From: Flavobacteriales bacterium
GTDB taxonomy: Bacteria; Bacteroidota; Bacteroidia; Flavobacteriales; Flavobacteriaceae
DNA length: 64,000 nucleotides
Reading direction: 5' to 3'
NCBI GenBank assembly: GCA_018335925.1
Contig: JAGXRF010000001.1
Span: 78,734 to 142,733, forward strand
In this document: positions 48,646 through 58,446 of the stretch, piece by piece
Position numbering within the stretch: the first letter of the stretch is position 1
How the letters are laid out: the number at the start of each line of letters is the position of its first letter
The notes under the pieces: generated by a model
The model's database searches: none
Told to the model about the DNA's origin: nothing
Seen by the model: the letters and a program-made list of their open reading frames with translations, nothing else
Position numbers and translations under genes: made by a program

Positions 48646-50202
48646 CAAAAATGGAAATTCCCTTTGAAAACCTCTGATTTTTTAATTGAAGCCGATAAAA
48701 AACTTTTGTATTCCTATCAACAAGAGGATGTTGATGCTATTTTTAAACAATTTGAGCATGCAACGGATAATTATCGATTACTGTATCAGTTGCCAACAGG
48801 AGGGGGGAAGACGGTCATTTTTTCGGAAATTGCCCGAAGATTTATCCAAGAAACAGGTAAAAAAGTCTTGGTTTTAACACATCGCATTGAGCTTTGCAAA
48901 CAAACTTCAAAAATGTTGAAGCAATTTGAAGTAAAAAACAAAGTAATTGATAGCGATGTTAAAACCCTAGAAGAAGAAAGTGAATTTGAATGTTTTGTTG
49001 CGATGATTGAAACTTTGAACAATCGTTTGCAAGGTGAAGAGTTTAACATCACTAATTTAGGGTTGATTATTGTAGATGAAGCTCATTTTAATTCGTTTCG
49101 CAAATTATTTTCAGCATTTACCCATTGCAAGTTTTTAGGAGTAACAGCAACACCATTAAGTTCTAATATCAAACTACCTATGTATCAAATATACAATGAG
49201 TTGATAGTTGGAAAGTCAATCAAAAGTTTAATTGAAAATAAATATTTGGCTGTCCCGGAAACTTATTGTTATGACGTTGGATTAAGTTCTTTAAAAATAG
49301 GTATCAATGGAGATTATACAGTAAAATCCTCAGACGAATTATATACGAGTGATGCCATGCAACATCACTTAATTACTGCTTATGAAAACCATTGCATCGA
49401 CAAAAAAACATTGATTTTTAACAATGGTATTCGAACCTCAAAATATGTTTATGAAGTTTTTAGAGAGAAAAAATATCCAATCAGACATTTAGATAATACC
49501 GCAAGTAGCGAGGAAAGAAAAGAAATTTTAAAATGGTTCAAACATACACCAAATGCAATATTGACTTCTGTGGGAATTTTAACCACGGGATTTGATGAAC
49601 CAACTGTTCAATGTGTTATTTTAAACAGAGCAACTAGATCGTTAACCCTTTATTTTCAAATGATTGGAAGGGCCTCTAGAAAGCTTCCAAACAAAGACCA
49701 ATTTACAATTGTTGATTTAGGAAATAACGTAGCTAGGTTTGGTGCTTGGACAGATTTTGTTGACTGGCATTATATTTTCAAATACCCGGAACAATTTATC
49801 CACCATATTAAAAGCGATGTGGAAATTGAGGAACACTTTCAATACAAAATGCCGGAAGAAGTCAAGTTAAAATTTAAAAATACGAAAGATTTACATTTTG
49901 ATATTGAAAAAGCTTACAGAGTTGCCATCCAAAAAAATCAAAAACCACGTGTGGTTATAGATGCATCTATGGAGCAACATGCAGCTATGTGTGTAGACAA
50001 TGCAACGGATTTAAAAGAAGCAAAAATTTTGGCAAGATTACTAACAGATGATATTTTTTATCGTGTAAAATTATATACCATTTGTTTAGGGAATGCCACC
50101 AAAAATTATCGGGAATGGTTAATAGAGGAATATATTACCAAATTACCAGTTTTGATTGGAAAGCTATACAGACAAAGAATTATGGATGAATCAGACGAAT
50201 AA
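48643..50202 (+). CDS. DEAD/DEAH-box superfamily 2 helicase
   Basis: A soluble SF2 helicase of up to 519 residues with all core motifs: QLPTGGGKT (Walker A) near residue 50, VLTHRIEL, DEAH near residue 146 (LIIVDEAHFNS), GVTATPLSS and the C-terminal RecA domain with TTGFDEPTVQCVILNR and QMIGRASRK. It resembles RecQ-unrelated, UvrB/SSL2-like bacterial helicases; substrate unknown. There is no in-frame ATG near the start. The TTG at 48643 is inside a promoter box, so translation more likely begins at TTG 48664. An out-of-frame ATG at 48651 ends after eight codons. It is divergent from nhaA. Confidence 0.88.
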   Translation: MQKWKFPLKTSDFLIEADKKLLYSYQQEDVDAIFKQFEHATDNYRLLYQLPTGGGKTVIFSEIARRFIQETGKKVLVLTHRIELCKQTSKMLKQFEVKNKVIDSDVKTLEEESEFECFVAMIETLNNRLQGEEFNITNLGLIIVDEAHFNSFRKLFSAFTHCKFLGVTATPLSSNIKLPMYQIYNELIVGKSIKSLIENKYLAVPETYCYDVGLSSLKIGINGDYTVKSSDELYTSDAMQHHLITAYENHCIDKKTLIFNNGIRTSKYVYEVFREKKYPIRHLDNTASSEERKEILKWFKHTPNAILTSVGILTTGFDEPTVQCVILNRATRSLTLYFQMIGRASRKLPNKDQFTIVDLGNNVARFGAWTDFVDWHYIFKYPEQFIHHIKSDVEIEEHFQYKMPEEVKLKFKNTKDLHFDIEKAYRVAIQKNQKPRVVIDASMEQHAAMCVDNATDLKEAKILARLLTDDIFYRVKLYTICLGNATKNYREWLIEEYITKLPVLIGKLYRQRIMDESDE

Positions 50203-50319
50203 TTCTGTTTATTTTTTTGAATGATAATTTACATTATGTAAAATAGAATATTTTGAAATGTACTGATAATTGTCATGCCATGTTTGAACTTCTACTTCTA
50301 TCTTTAACCTCAAAAAAAT

Positions 50320-52200
50320 ATGTCTAATTACATACACGACAGAATTTTATACTTTTTAAAACAGCATAGTCCATTTGATTTGTTGTCAGAAAGCGATTTA
50401 AAGAACTTAATTAAAACCATCAAAGTATCTTATCATAACAAAAACGAAATAGTTTTTGAAAAAAACCAACCTCCAAAAGATTCTTTTTTTGTAGTATTTG
50501 AAGGTTTAGTCGGAATATTTGATGTAGAAGAAAATTCGATTTGCGTTGATGCTTGTGAAATTGGAGATTTTTTTGGAATCAGACCTTATTTTGGTAAAGA
50601 AAACTATTTGTATCAAGCAAAATGTATCCAATCTTCTATACTATTAGCCATTCCATTTGATAAATTTGAAATAAACTTAAATAAACAACCAGAAATTTTA
50701 ACCTTTTTCTTACAAGTATTTGCCAATCAAACATCTAAAAGAAAGAAAACTTCTGAAGGAATTCCTTTTACAGAGAGTCTAGAAACCTCACAAAACACAG
50801 TAATTCAACCCTCTTCAATTATTACACTAAGTCCTAAAAATTCTATCCAACAAGCAGCCAAATTGATGAAAAAACATCGAATTGGTTCGGTGGTTATTGT
50901 AAATGATCACAATTTTCCGGTGGGAATCATTACCGATAAAGATTTCAGAAATAAAGTAGTTGCAGAAAATTTAAACGTAGCTGAAAGTGTGATGCAAATT
51001 GCTTCTCACCCGGTATATACTATCGGAATGCAGGAAAAAATGTCAGATTATCATGTAAAGATGATTCAAAACCAAATCCGACATTTGGTGGTAACTGAAG
51101 ATGGTACCAATCAAAGTAAAGTTGTAGGAATTTTATCTGAACACGATTTGCTTCAATCGTACCAAGACTCTCCTAAAAATTGGTTTAAAGCAGTTAGAAA
51201 GGCAAAAAATATAGATGAGATAATTGATATTCAACAAAAAATCCACTCGTATTTATCTCAAAACATTTCAGATGTAAGCAATTTTGATTACCAACTAAAA
51301 GTTTTTTCTGCCTTGCAACAAAAAATGATAGAAAAATGCGTAGAGTTTTCTTTAGAGAAAATGCCTTCTCCTCCACCATGTGCTTTTGCGTTTTTTCAAA
51401 TTGGAAGTTTAGGCAGATCCGAGCAACTGTTGTTATCTGATCAAGACAATGCTTTGGTATTTGAAGAAGATTCTTCAGCAAATCAAGCTTATTTTTTGCA
51501 ATTAGGCAATGCCATTGTAGAAAACATCAAAAATTTAGGTTATGAATATTGTCCGGCAAAAATGATGGCCAATCAACCGGAATGGAACCAATCTTTGGAG
51601 GAATGGAAAACTACTTTCCAACATTGGATTCAAAGTCCAAGCGAACATAGTGTCATGTTGTCGCAAATATTTTTTGATATAGGTTTTGTTTCAGGAGAAA
51701 TTACCTTGACTAAAAAATTAGCTGAACATATTGAAATTTTATTGCATAACAACTCACTATTCAAAGCTTATTTGGGAAAAGAAGCTACCAACTTCCCTCC
51801 TGCTTTCAATTTATTTAAGCAGTGGACAACTGAGAACATCGAAAATAATGCGAATGCTTTTGACTTAAAATTAAAAGTCATCATGCCTTTAGTAAATGCC
51901 ATTCGATTGTTGGCTTTGGATAAAAAGCAAGTGAACCTTGCTGCAAGTACACAAAGACTGAATTATTTAATGAGCCAAGAGGAAAATAACCGAGAGATTT
52001 TCCAAGCAATCAAAGAGTCGTTTGTGCATGCATTGTATTTGCGAACCAAGTATGGATTAATGCATCAAAACTCGGGTAGATTTTTGAATTTGAAAGAGTT
52101 AAATAAATCAGAATTGTTGTTATTAAAAACCATTGTAAAGAACTTGCAACAATTACAAGAACTAATTACGGTGCGATTTCAATTAAACTTTTTATCCTAA
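50320..52200 (+). CDS. cNMP-binding / CBS-pair / DUF294 nucleotidyltransferase-like protein
   Basis: A 626-residue cytoplasmic signalling protein. Domains in order: cyclic-nucleotide-binding-like domain (about 15-130), paired CBS domains (about 155-290; the second has ILSEHDLL), a GlnD-like DUF294 nucleotidyltransferase domain with GSLGRSEQLLLSDQDN near residue 361, and a helical DUF294 C-terminal domain. The G-S-x-D pattern suggests a working nucleotidyltransferase acting on an unknown protein or small molecule, gated by nucleotides. It is followed three bases later by a DnaQ-like exonuclease gene, a pairing seen widely in bacteria. Confidence 0.9.
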   Translation: MSNYIHDRILYFLKQHSPFDLLSESDLKNLIKTIKVSYHNKNEIVFEKNQPPKDSFFVVFEGLVGIFDVEENSICVDACEIGDFFGIRPYFGKENYLYQAKCIQSSILLAIPFDKFEINLNKQPEILTFFLQVFANQTSKRKKTSEGIPFTESLETSQNTVIQPSSIITLSPKNSIQQAAKLMKKHRIGSVVIVNDHNFPVGIITDKDFRNKVVAENLNVAESVMQIASHPVYTIGMQEKMSDYHVKMIQNQIRHLVVTEDGTNQSKVVGILSEHDLLQSYQDSPKNWFKAVRKAKNIDEIIDIQQKIHSYLSQNISDVSNFDYQLKVFSALQQKMIEKCVEFSLEKMPSPPPCAFAFFQIGSLGRSEQLLLSDQDNALVFEEDSSANQAYFLQLGNAIVENIKNLGYEYCPAKMMANQPEWNQSLEEWKTTFQHWIQSPSEHSVMLSQIFFDIGFVSGEITLTKKLAEHIEILLHNNSLFKAYLGKEATNFPPAFNLFKQWTTENIENNANAFDLKLKVIMPLVNAIRLLALDKKQVNLAASTQRLNYLMSQEENNREIFQAIKESFVHALYLRTKYGLMHQNSGRFLNLKELNKSELLLLKTIVKNLQQLQELITVRFQLNFLS

Positions 52201-52203
52201 ACT

Positions 52204-52782
52204 ATGTGGGGCTTTACTTCTATAAAATATCCAAAGTTTTGGCACGATTACGAACAAAGTTTTCGTGATAAATCCACCTATTTCATTGTTTTAGACACTG
52301 AAACTACAGGATTAGAGGTAAAAAAAGACCAAATATTGTCAATAGGAGCAGTAAAAATTGTAAATCAAGAAATTTTATTGCAAGAAACCAAAGAATGGTT
52401 TTTGCCTACCAATTTTGAACTTAATGATAGTGTTCCTGTACATGGAATACTTCCTACCGAGGAGAATACTACAGCAGAAATTCAAATATTGGAAGAGTTT
52501 TTGGGTTTTATATCCAATGCAACTTTGATTGGACACCACATTGATTTTGACTTACAAATAATCAATCAGTTACTTAAGAACAATAATCTTAAAAATCTAA
52601 AAAACAAGCATATAGACACTTCAGAAATGTATAAAAAATGGAAGCATTGGCCTTTGGAGCAAAACATTTCATTAGATGATTTGTTGCATCAATTACAAAT
52701 TCAACCCATAGGTAGACATACTGCTTTGGGTGATGCATTTACCACTGCATTGGCATTTTTAAAGTTAAAAAAGTTGGTATAA
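52204..52782 (+). CDS. DnaQ-like 3'-5' exonuclease
   Basis: A 192-residue DEDDh exonuclease: VLDTETTGL (first acidic pair), LIGHHIDFDLQIINQLL (central aspartate near residue 115) and GRHTALGDAFTTALAFLKL with the catalytic histidine and aspartate. It resembles PolC/epsilon proofreading domains but is stand-alone. Coupling to the DUF294 protein suggests that the pair acts together, perhaps in nucleotide signalling turnover rather than replication; that is inference. The stop is followed by the purB promoter. Confidence 0.9.
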   Translation: MWGFTSIKYPKFWHDYEQSFRDKSTYFIVLDTETTGLEVKKDQILSIGAVKIVNQEILLQETKEWFLPTNFELNDSVPVHGILPTEENTTAEIQILEEFLGFISNATLIGHHIDFDLQIINQLLKNNNLKNLKNKHIDTSEMYKKWKHWPLEQNISLDDLLHQLQIQPIGRHTALGDAFTTALAFLKLKKLV

Positions 52783-52821
52783 ATTTCACTACAATTCCCC
52801 TAATCCTTTGTTGGATATTGT

Positions 52822-52829
52822 TATTTTTG
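52822..52829 (+). promoter_or_regulatory. -7 promoter box for purB
   Basis: TATTTTTG matches TAnnTTTG exactly and ends 17 bases before the purB ATG. No -33 TTG is seen at the usual distance. Confidence 0.45.
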
Positions 52830-52846
52830 CATTTTAGCAACACTCT

Positions 52847-54193
52847 ATGAATCCAACTTTTGCTTTACAAGCCATTTCTCCAATAGATGGTAGATACCAT
52901 TCTAAAACTTCTGACCTAATTCCGTACTTTTCTGAATTTGCTTTAATGAAATACCGCGTTTTGGTAGAAGTTGAGTATTTTTTAGCCCTTTCAGAACTTG
53001 AACTTCCTTATTTTGGTACTGTTTCAGATGAAATGAAGCTTCAATTAAAAAGCATTTATCAAAATTTTAGTTTGGAAGATGCAACTTCGATCAAAGAAAT
53101 TGAAAAAACAACCAACCACGATGTAAAAGCTGTGGAGTACTTTTTGAAAGACAAATTAGACCAATTAGGTTTATCTGCTTCCAAAGAGTACATTCATTTT
53201 GGATTGACTTCACAAGACATCAATAATACCTCTATTCCATTAAGTTTAAAAGAAGCTTTTCAGGCTGTTTATTTGCCTAAGTTAATTCAATTAATAGGAA
53301 AGTTAAAAGATTTTTCCGAGCAATGGAAAGAAGTTCCGATGTTGGCTCGTACACATGGGCAACCGGCTTCCCCTACTCGTTTAGGAAAAGAGATAGAAGT
53401 TTTTGTAGTTAGATTAGAAGAACAATTAAAACTTTTATTTCAAGTGCCATTTGCAGCTAAATTTGGTGGTGCAACAGGAAACTTTAATGCCCATCATATA
53501 GCTTTTCCGAACATTGATTGGAAAGAATTTGGCACTCATTTTGTAGAAGAAATATTGCAATTACATTATTCATTTCCCACCACACAAATTGAGCATTACG
53601 ATCATTTAGCCGCCTTTTGTGATGCTTTAAAAAGAATCAACACGATTGTAATTGATTTAGATAGAGATATTTGGACCTACATTTCTATGGATTATTTTAA
53701 ACAAAAAATAAAAGAAGGAGAAGTTGGATCCAGTGCCATGCCACATAAGGTAAATCCGATTGACTTTGAAAATTCTGAAGGTAATTTAGGTATTGCAAAT
53801 GCGTTATTAGAACATTTAGCAGCCAAATTACCGATATCCAGATTACAAAGAGACTTGACAGACAGTACCGTACTAAGAAATTTGGGGATGCCAATTGGAC
53901 ATACTGTTATTGCTTTAGATGCAACTATTAAAGGTTTAGACAAGCTTTTGTTAAATGAAGCAAAATTACATCAAGACTTAGAAAACAACTGGGCTGTAGT
54001 TGCAGAAGCCATACAAACCATTTTAAGAAGGGAACAATATCCAAATCCATACGAAGCTCTAAAAGCATTAACAAGAACCAATGAAGGTATTAATGCGAAC
54101 ACCATTAGTAATTTTATTAACGAATTATCTGTCTCACAAGAAATAAAATCAGAATTAAGAAAAATTACACCACAATCTTACACTGGAATATAA
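52847..54193 (+). CDS. purB: Adenylosuccinate lyase
   Basis: PurB acts twice in purine synthesis, releasing fumarate from SAICAR and from adenylosuccinate. The 448-residue chain has the fumarase/aspartase-superfamily signature GSSAMPHKVNPIDFENSEG near residue 293. The histidine-containing ARTHGQPASPTRLGKE lies near residue 165 and FGLTSQDINNTS near residue 120. It opens with FALQAISPIDGRYHSKT, as in E. coli-type PurB. It has its own promoter and is followed 23 bases later by a lipoprotein gene. Confidence 0.96.
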   Translation: MNPTFALQAISPIDGRYHSKTSDLIPYFSEFALMKYRVLVEVEYFLALSELELPYFGTVSDEMKLQLKSIYQNFSLEDATSIKEIEKTTNHDVKAVEYFLKDKLDQLGLSASKEYIHFGLTSQDINNTSIPLSLKEAFQAVYLPKLIQLIGKLKDFSEQWKEVPMLARTHGQPASPTRLGKEIEVFVVRLEEQLKLLFQVPFAAKFGGATGNFNAHHIAFPNIDWKEFGTHFVEEILQLHYSFPTTQIEHYDHLAAFCDALKRINTIVIDLDRDIWTYISMDYFKQKIKEGEVGSSAMPHKVNPIDFENSEGNLGIANALLEHLAAKLPISRLQRDLTDSTVLRNLGMPIGHTVIALDATIKGLDKLLLNEAKLHQDLENNWAVVAEAIQTILRREQYPNPYEALKALTRTNEGINANTISNFINELSVSQEIKSELRKITPQSYTGI

Positions 54194-54216
54194 ACCATAA
54201 CCAACCAAATAATACA

Positions 54217-54600
54217 ATGAACAAAATAGCTTTTTTAATCGTAACTTTTTTAGTCATCACCTCATGCTCACTTAAAGATGATGATTGTTATTATGAAATT
54301 TACAGTCCAGTTACAGCAGTTTCCGGACCTGAAACCACTTCGGTAAATACCAATGTGCAAATTCAAGTTACTCATGCACCGCAAAGAGCATGTTCAGAGT
54401 TTTTAGAATTTGAAAAAACTACAAATGGTAACACTACTACATCTAGGGTAGTAAATGCTGGAAATGATTGTGTTTGTGATTTAACGGTATCTACACAAGT
54501 AAGCATTTACAATTTTACAGCAACAACTCCTGGAACATATACTCTAGAGTTTTTTGGAGTTTCAACAAATTTAATTACACATACCATAGTTGTAGAATAA
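54217..54600 (+). CDS. Hypothetical lipoprotein
   Basis: A 127-residue protein with a lipoprotein signal peptide and lipobox ITSC (Cys17). The mature part is small, threonine-rich and beta-strand-like, with further cysteines (DDDCYYEIY, RACSEF, NDCVCDLTV). The end, PGTYTLEFFGVSTNL, looks like an immunoglobulin-like strand pair. I do not recognise a family. It is probably anchored to the outer membrane. It lies between purB and the KefG-like gene on the same strand with short gaps. Confidence 0.75.
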   Translation: MNKIAFLIVTFLVITSCSLKDDDCYYEIYSPVTAVSGPETTSVNTNVQIQVTHAPQRACSEFLEFEKTTNGNTTTSRVVNAGNDCVCDLTVSTQVSIYNFTATTPGTYTLEFFGVSTNLITHTIVVE

Positions 54601-54612
54601 TTTTAAAAAAAT

Positions 54613-55200
54613 ATGCTCAAAGCAGTTGTTCTTTTTGCCCATCCGCTTTTTGAAAAATCTTTGGTGCATCATCAATTGTCGGTTGCATTAAAAGAAGTGG
54701 ATCATATCAGTTGGATTGACCTTTACGAGTTATATCCTGATTTTGATATCAACATAAGAAAAGAGCAAAAGCGATTAGAAGCATTTGATGTAATCATTTT
54801 TCAACATCCAATTTATTGGTATAGTTGTCCACCTCTTCTTAAACAATACATCGATTTAGTTTTTGAATACGATTGGGCCTATGGTAAAAAAGGGAATGCT
54901 TTAAAAGACAAATATTTTTTTCAAATAATTTCTACCGGAGGAACCAAAGAAGGCTATTGTAGTTCCGGGAAAGATGGATTTACCATTAGAGAATTGTTGC
55001 AACCTTTTCATCAAACTGCTATGACATGTAAAATGATCCCACTTCCCCCTTTTGTTGTTCATGGAGCAAGAAAAATAAACGAAATAGAACTACAATCAAT
55101 ATCACAACAATTACAAAAAGTTTTGCTTCAGCTTCTTGAAAATAATTTTAAATCCAAGGATTTTAATCAATGTCAGTATTTAAACGAAATTGCAGAGTAA
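54613..55200 (+). CDS. NAD(P)H-dependent flavodoxin-fold oxidoreductase, KefG-like
   Basis: A 195-residue flavodoxin-fold quinone oxidoreductase of the KefF/KefG/MdaB type. It shows LFAHPLFEKSLVHHQL at the start, FQHPIYWYSCPPLLKQYIDLVF near residue 60 and STGGTKEGYC near residue 110. KefF/KefG proteins are ancillary subunits that activate glutathione-gated K+ efflux systems. The next gene, three bases downstream, encodes a KefB/KefC-type antiporter, so I infer it is that partner. Flavin binding is inferred from the fold. Confidence 0.9.
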   Translation: MLKAVVLFAHPLFEKSLVHHQLSVALKEVDHISWIDLYELYPDFDINIRKEQKRLEAFDVIIFQHPIYWYSCPPLLKQYIDLVFEYDWAYGKKGNALKDKYFFQIISTGGTKEGYCSSGKDGFTIRELLQPFHQTAMTCKMIPLPPFVVHGARKINEIELQSISQQLQKVLLQLLENNFKSKDFNQCQYLNEIAE

Positions 55201-55203
55201 AAT

Positions 55204-57060
55204 ATGGATGGTAATTTTTTTATACAGGCAATCATTTATTTGGCATCGGCTTTAATTTGTGTGCCAATAGCCAAAAGAATTGGTTTAAGTTCTATTCTTG
55301 GATATTTGTTTGCCGGTATCATCATCGGTCCATCACTATTGGGGTTAATTGGTCAGAAAGGATCAGACATTATGCACTTTGCTGAATTTGGTGTGGTAAT
55401 GATGTTGTTCGTAATTGGTTTAGAATTAGAACCTGAAAAATTTTGGAGAATGCGAAAGTTTATTCTCGGTATGGGTTCTTTACAACTTCTTGGAAGCTCA
55501 TTTTTTTTGGTTTTAATAGGTTTTTATTTTATTGGTTGGGATTTTGAAGAATCCATCGTTATTGCTCTAGCACTATCATTATCCTCCACTGCAATTGTAT
55601 TACAAACTTTAAAAGAAAAAGGACTTTCACAAACCAATTTAGGTAGGAGCTCTTTTTCCGTTTTGTTGTTTCAAGATATTGCAGTAATCCCGATATTGGC
55701 CATCATACCGCTTTTAGTAGCATCAGATCAACCAATAGCAATTCAAAATAATTACGATTTAACTATTTTATTGCCTGGATGGCTCAAAGCCATCGTGGTA
55801 GTTATTGCTATTTTATCCATCTTATTTTTAGGAAAATATGTGATTGTTCCTGTTTTAAGATTAATTGCAAAAACAAGACAGCAAGAATTGTTTACTGCAA
55901 GTGCTTTGTTATTGGTTTTTGCGGTATCCTACTTCATGCTTTTAGTCGGTTTAAGTCCTGCTTTAGGAGCATTTATGGCAGGTGTGGTATTGGCAAACTC
56001 TGAATTCAGACATGAATTAGAAGGAGATATTGCACCTTTTAAAGGATTACTTTTAGGTTTGTTTTTTATTGGTGTAGGTGCTTCTATTGATTTTGATATT
56101 ATTATCAATAGTCCAATTTTTATTTTCAGCTTTGTTATAGCTTTAACTTTAATCAAGTTTTTGGTGTTATTTGGTGTTGGTATTTTGTACAAAAAACAAC
56201 AAGACCAAAACATGTTATTTTCCTTTATTTTAAGTCAAGCTGGTGAATTTGGATTTGTCATATTAAGTTTTTCCAATCAATTAAAAATAACGGATACTTT
56301 GTTAACCAACCAAGTTATGGTAGTAATTGCTATCAGTATGCTATTAACTCCATTTTTATTATTGATTAATGAAAAATATATCGATCCTTATTTTGGTGTT
56401 AAAACCATAGAAGATGCGAAATCAGACACTATTGATGAACAACATGAAGTTATTATAGCTGGTTTTGGACATTTTGGAAGTACCATTGGTAGGTTGTTAA
56501 AAGCTAATGGAGTACAGGCAACCATTTTAGATCATGATTCTGTTCGTGTAGAATTGTTAAGAAAACTAGGTTTTAAGGTGTACTATGGAGATGCTACTCG
56601 GTTAGAATTGTTAGAAGCTGCAGGTTGCGAAAAAGCCAAATTGTTTATATCTGCCATAGATAATCCAAGTGTCAATTTACATGTAGTGGAAACCGTTCGA
56701 AAACATTTTCCGCAATTAAAAGTAATGACTAGAGCCAGGAACCGAGTAGATGCTTATGAATTTATAGATCATGGAGTAGAGCAAATTTATCGAGAAACTT
56801 TATACACTGCAGTACATATGGGTGTTGATTGCTTAACTGAATTAGGTTTTAGAAAATATACTGCTCACAGACAAGGTCAGCGATTTATTAAATATGATGA
56901 AGATGCTGTGAAAAAATTAGCGAAAAAACGTCACGATAAAATGGCATACTTGGTAACAGTACAAGAAGAAATAGAAATGCAGGAACAAATTTTACGAAAT
57001 GATTTGTTTGTGAATTTTCAAGAAAATGATCATTCTTGGACGAGAGAAGAAGAATTATAG
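55204..57060 (+). CDS. CPA2 monovalent cation:H+ antiporter, KefB/KefC-like
   Basis: A 618-residue protein with about 12-13 membrane helices (residues 5-395), including GYLFAGIIIGPSLLGLIG and GLSPALGAFMAGVVLANSEFRHELE. A cytoplasmic TrkA-N nucleotide-binding domain begins near residue 415 (VIIAGFGHFGSTIGRLL, LLRKLGFKVYYGDATR). Such systems exchange K+ for H+ and protect against electrophiles. The glutathione-binding details cannot be judged by eye. It is coupled to the KefG-like gene upstream, and its end overlaps the convergent protease gene by six bases. Confidence 0.92.
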   Translation: MDGNFFIQAIIYLASALICVPIAKRIGLSSILGYLFAGIIIGPSLLGLIGQKGSDIMHFAEFGVVMMLFVIGLELEPEKFWRMRKFILGMGSLQLLGSSFFLVLIGFYFIGWDFEESIVIALALSLSSTAIVLQTLKEKGLSQTNLGRSSFSVLLFQDIAVIPILAIIPLLVASDQPIAIQNNYDLTILLPGWLKAIVVVIAILSILFLGKYVIVPVLRLIAKTRQQELFTASALLLVFAVSYFMLLVGLSPALGAFMAGVVLANSEFRHELEGDIAPFKGLLLGLFFIGVGASIDFDIIINSPIFIFSFVIALTLIKFLVLFGVGILYKKQQDQNMLFSFILSQAGEFGFVILSFSNQLKITDTLLTNQVMVVIAISMLLTPFLLLINEKYIDPYFGVKTIEDAKSDTIDEQHEVIIAGFGHFGSTIGRLLKANGVQATILDHDSVRVELLRKLGFKVYYGDATRLELLEAAGCEKAKLFISAIDNPSVNLHVVETVRKHFPQLKVMTRARNRVDAYEFIDHGVEQIYRETLYTAVHMGVDCLTELGFRKYTAHRQGQRFIKYDEDAVKKLAKKRHDKMAYLVTVQEEIEMQEQILRNDLFVNFQENDHSWTREEEL

Positions 57061-58362
57061 CTGTCGTTTTAAGGTAATATCTAAAGTTTTTATAATTCCA
57101 TTTCTTTCGTATTCTATTTTTATCTTTTTGTTTGTACCAGATTTTAAAATTTCAACAATTTCGCCTAACTTCATTTCCGAAACATTCTTATTTTGAATAC
57201 TAATTAAAATGTCACCACTTCTCAATCCTTTTTGATAAGCCTCAGAAGTTGGAATCACTTGAGTGATGTTATATACTGGTTTTAAAACTACTTTATAAAA
57301 AACACTGGGTAAAGCAGAAACTACGGAACTATTGGTGTTTTTTTGATACATGGTTATTGCTTCCGACTTCCATTGCATTCCTGAATGCGATACCTCTATT
57401 CCTGATAAATTGTGTTCATAATTTTCTTGTATCCATTTATTTGGCTTTAAGTAAAGTTTTTTTTTGGAGTAATCCCAAATACAATGATTTCGCTTTAAAA
57501 ACTCAGATCCAATAGAACCTATTCTGTTATTATCACTCCAAACATTTTTGATAGATAACGAATCCGGAAATGAAACAATTGGTTTAGGTATCGTAATATC
57601 TCCTATTTTTAAATGGTCTAAACGAGTTCTTTTGCCAAATACATCTCCATTGAATCCCTTACCCAAAAAATCAACCAAATGAGGCTTAGAAACATCCATT
57701 TTAAATTGACTTTCAAACAACCAAAATGCATCACTATTTCCGGTGTCTAATAATAATCTACCGGAGATAGTATCCTTTTCAATCCAAACTTTTGATTGTA
57801 AAAATGGTTTGTTTTTTACCATTTCTAAATTTAATACTTGGTAATTTTTTAATTTATTTTTAGATACTTTATTATCTCTCCAAACAATGATTCGTTTTTG
57901 GATGTAATCAATTTCAACCAGGTAATTCTTAAAAAAGTGATAGCCAATAATACCATTAACTGGAACTCCAACTCTAGGTGAAATATTTATCTCTTGATTT
58001 AGAATTACATAAACTGTGTGGTTATTATCTAAAAAATGGTTGGTAATTTTTAATTTGTTTCCATTACTTTTAAAGGCATCTACAGGTTCCCCTCCACCTA
58101 AACCTTTTAATTTAATGGGTTTTAAATCGTCAAACAAAACACTTTCGTATTGCTCTATGCTAAATAAAATGGACTCTTCTACTCCGGTATCTAATAAAAA
58201 ATTCATTTTGTAACCGTTTAACTCCAACGGGACTATGATTAGGTTGTTTACAAATTCTATTGGGATTGTAATTTTTGACTTTTTTCCAGAAAACACAAAA
58301 CCATCTTGAGCCATCAGCCAATAGGCACAAAAAATAAACCAGAAGGCAATGCTTTTTCTCAT
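57055..58362 (-). CDS. Retropepsin-like aspartyl protease with PDZ domain
   Basis: A 435-residue exported protein. Residues 1-19 form a signal peptide. Two retropepsin-like units carry the active-site aspartates D58 (FLLDTGVEES) and D206 (LLLDTGNSD), so both halves of an aspartic protease are in one chain. A C-terminal PDZ domain (about 345-425) has SEAYQKGLRSGDILISIQN. It probably acts in the periplasm or at the cell surface on unknown proteins. The middle segment, VGVPVNGIIGYHFF, is typical of bacterial clan AA proteins. Confidence 0.88.
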   Translation of the reverse strand: MRKSIAFWFIFCAYWLMAQDGFVFSGKKSKITIPIEFVNNLIIVPLELNGYKMNFLLDTGVEESILFSIEQYESVLFDDLKPIKLKGLGGGEPVDAFKSNGNKLKITNHFLDNNHTVYVILNQEINISPRVGVPVNGIIGYHFFKNYLVEIDYIQKRIIVWRDNKVSKNKLKNYQVLNLEMVKNKPFLQSKVWIEKDTISGRLLLDTGNSDAFWLFESQFKMDVSKPHLVDFLGKGFNGDVFGKRTRLDHLKIGDITIPKPIVSFPDSLSIKNVWSDNNRIGSIGSEFLKRNHCIWDYSKKKLYLKPNKWIQENYEHNLSGIEVSHSGMQWKSEAITMYQKNTNSSVVSALPSVFYKVVLKPVYNITQVIPTSEAYQKGLRSGDILISIQNKNVSEMKLGEIVEILKSGTNKKIKIEYERNGIIKTLDITLKRQL

Positions 58363-58446
58363 CTCTATAAATTTAGTTAAAGCGATTCAACTACATTGTT
58401 AAAGTGATATAAAAGTTGCATTTTTGCACCTTCAAAACTAAAAATT

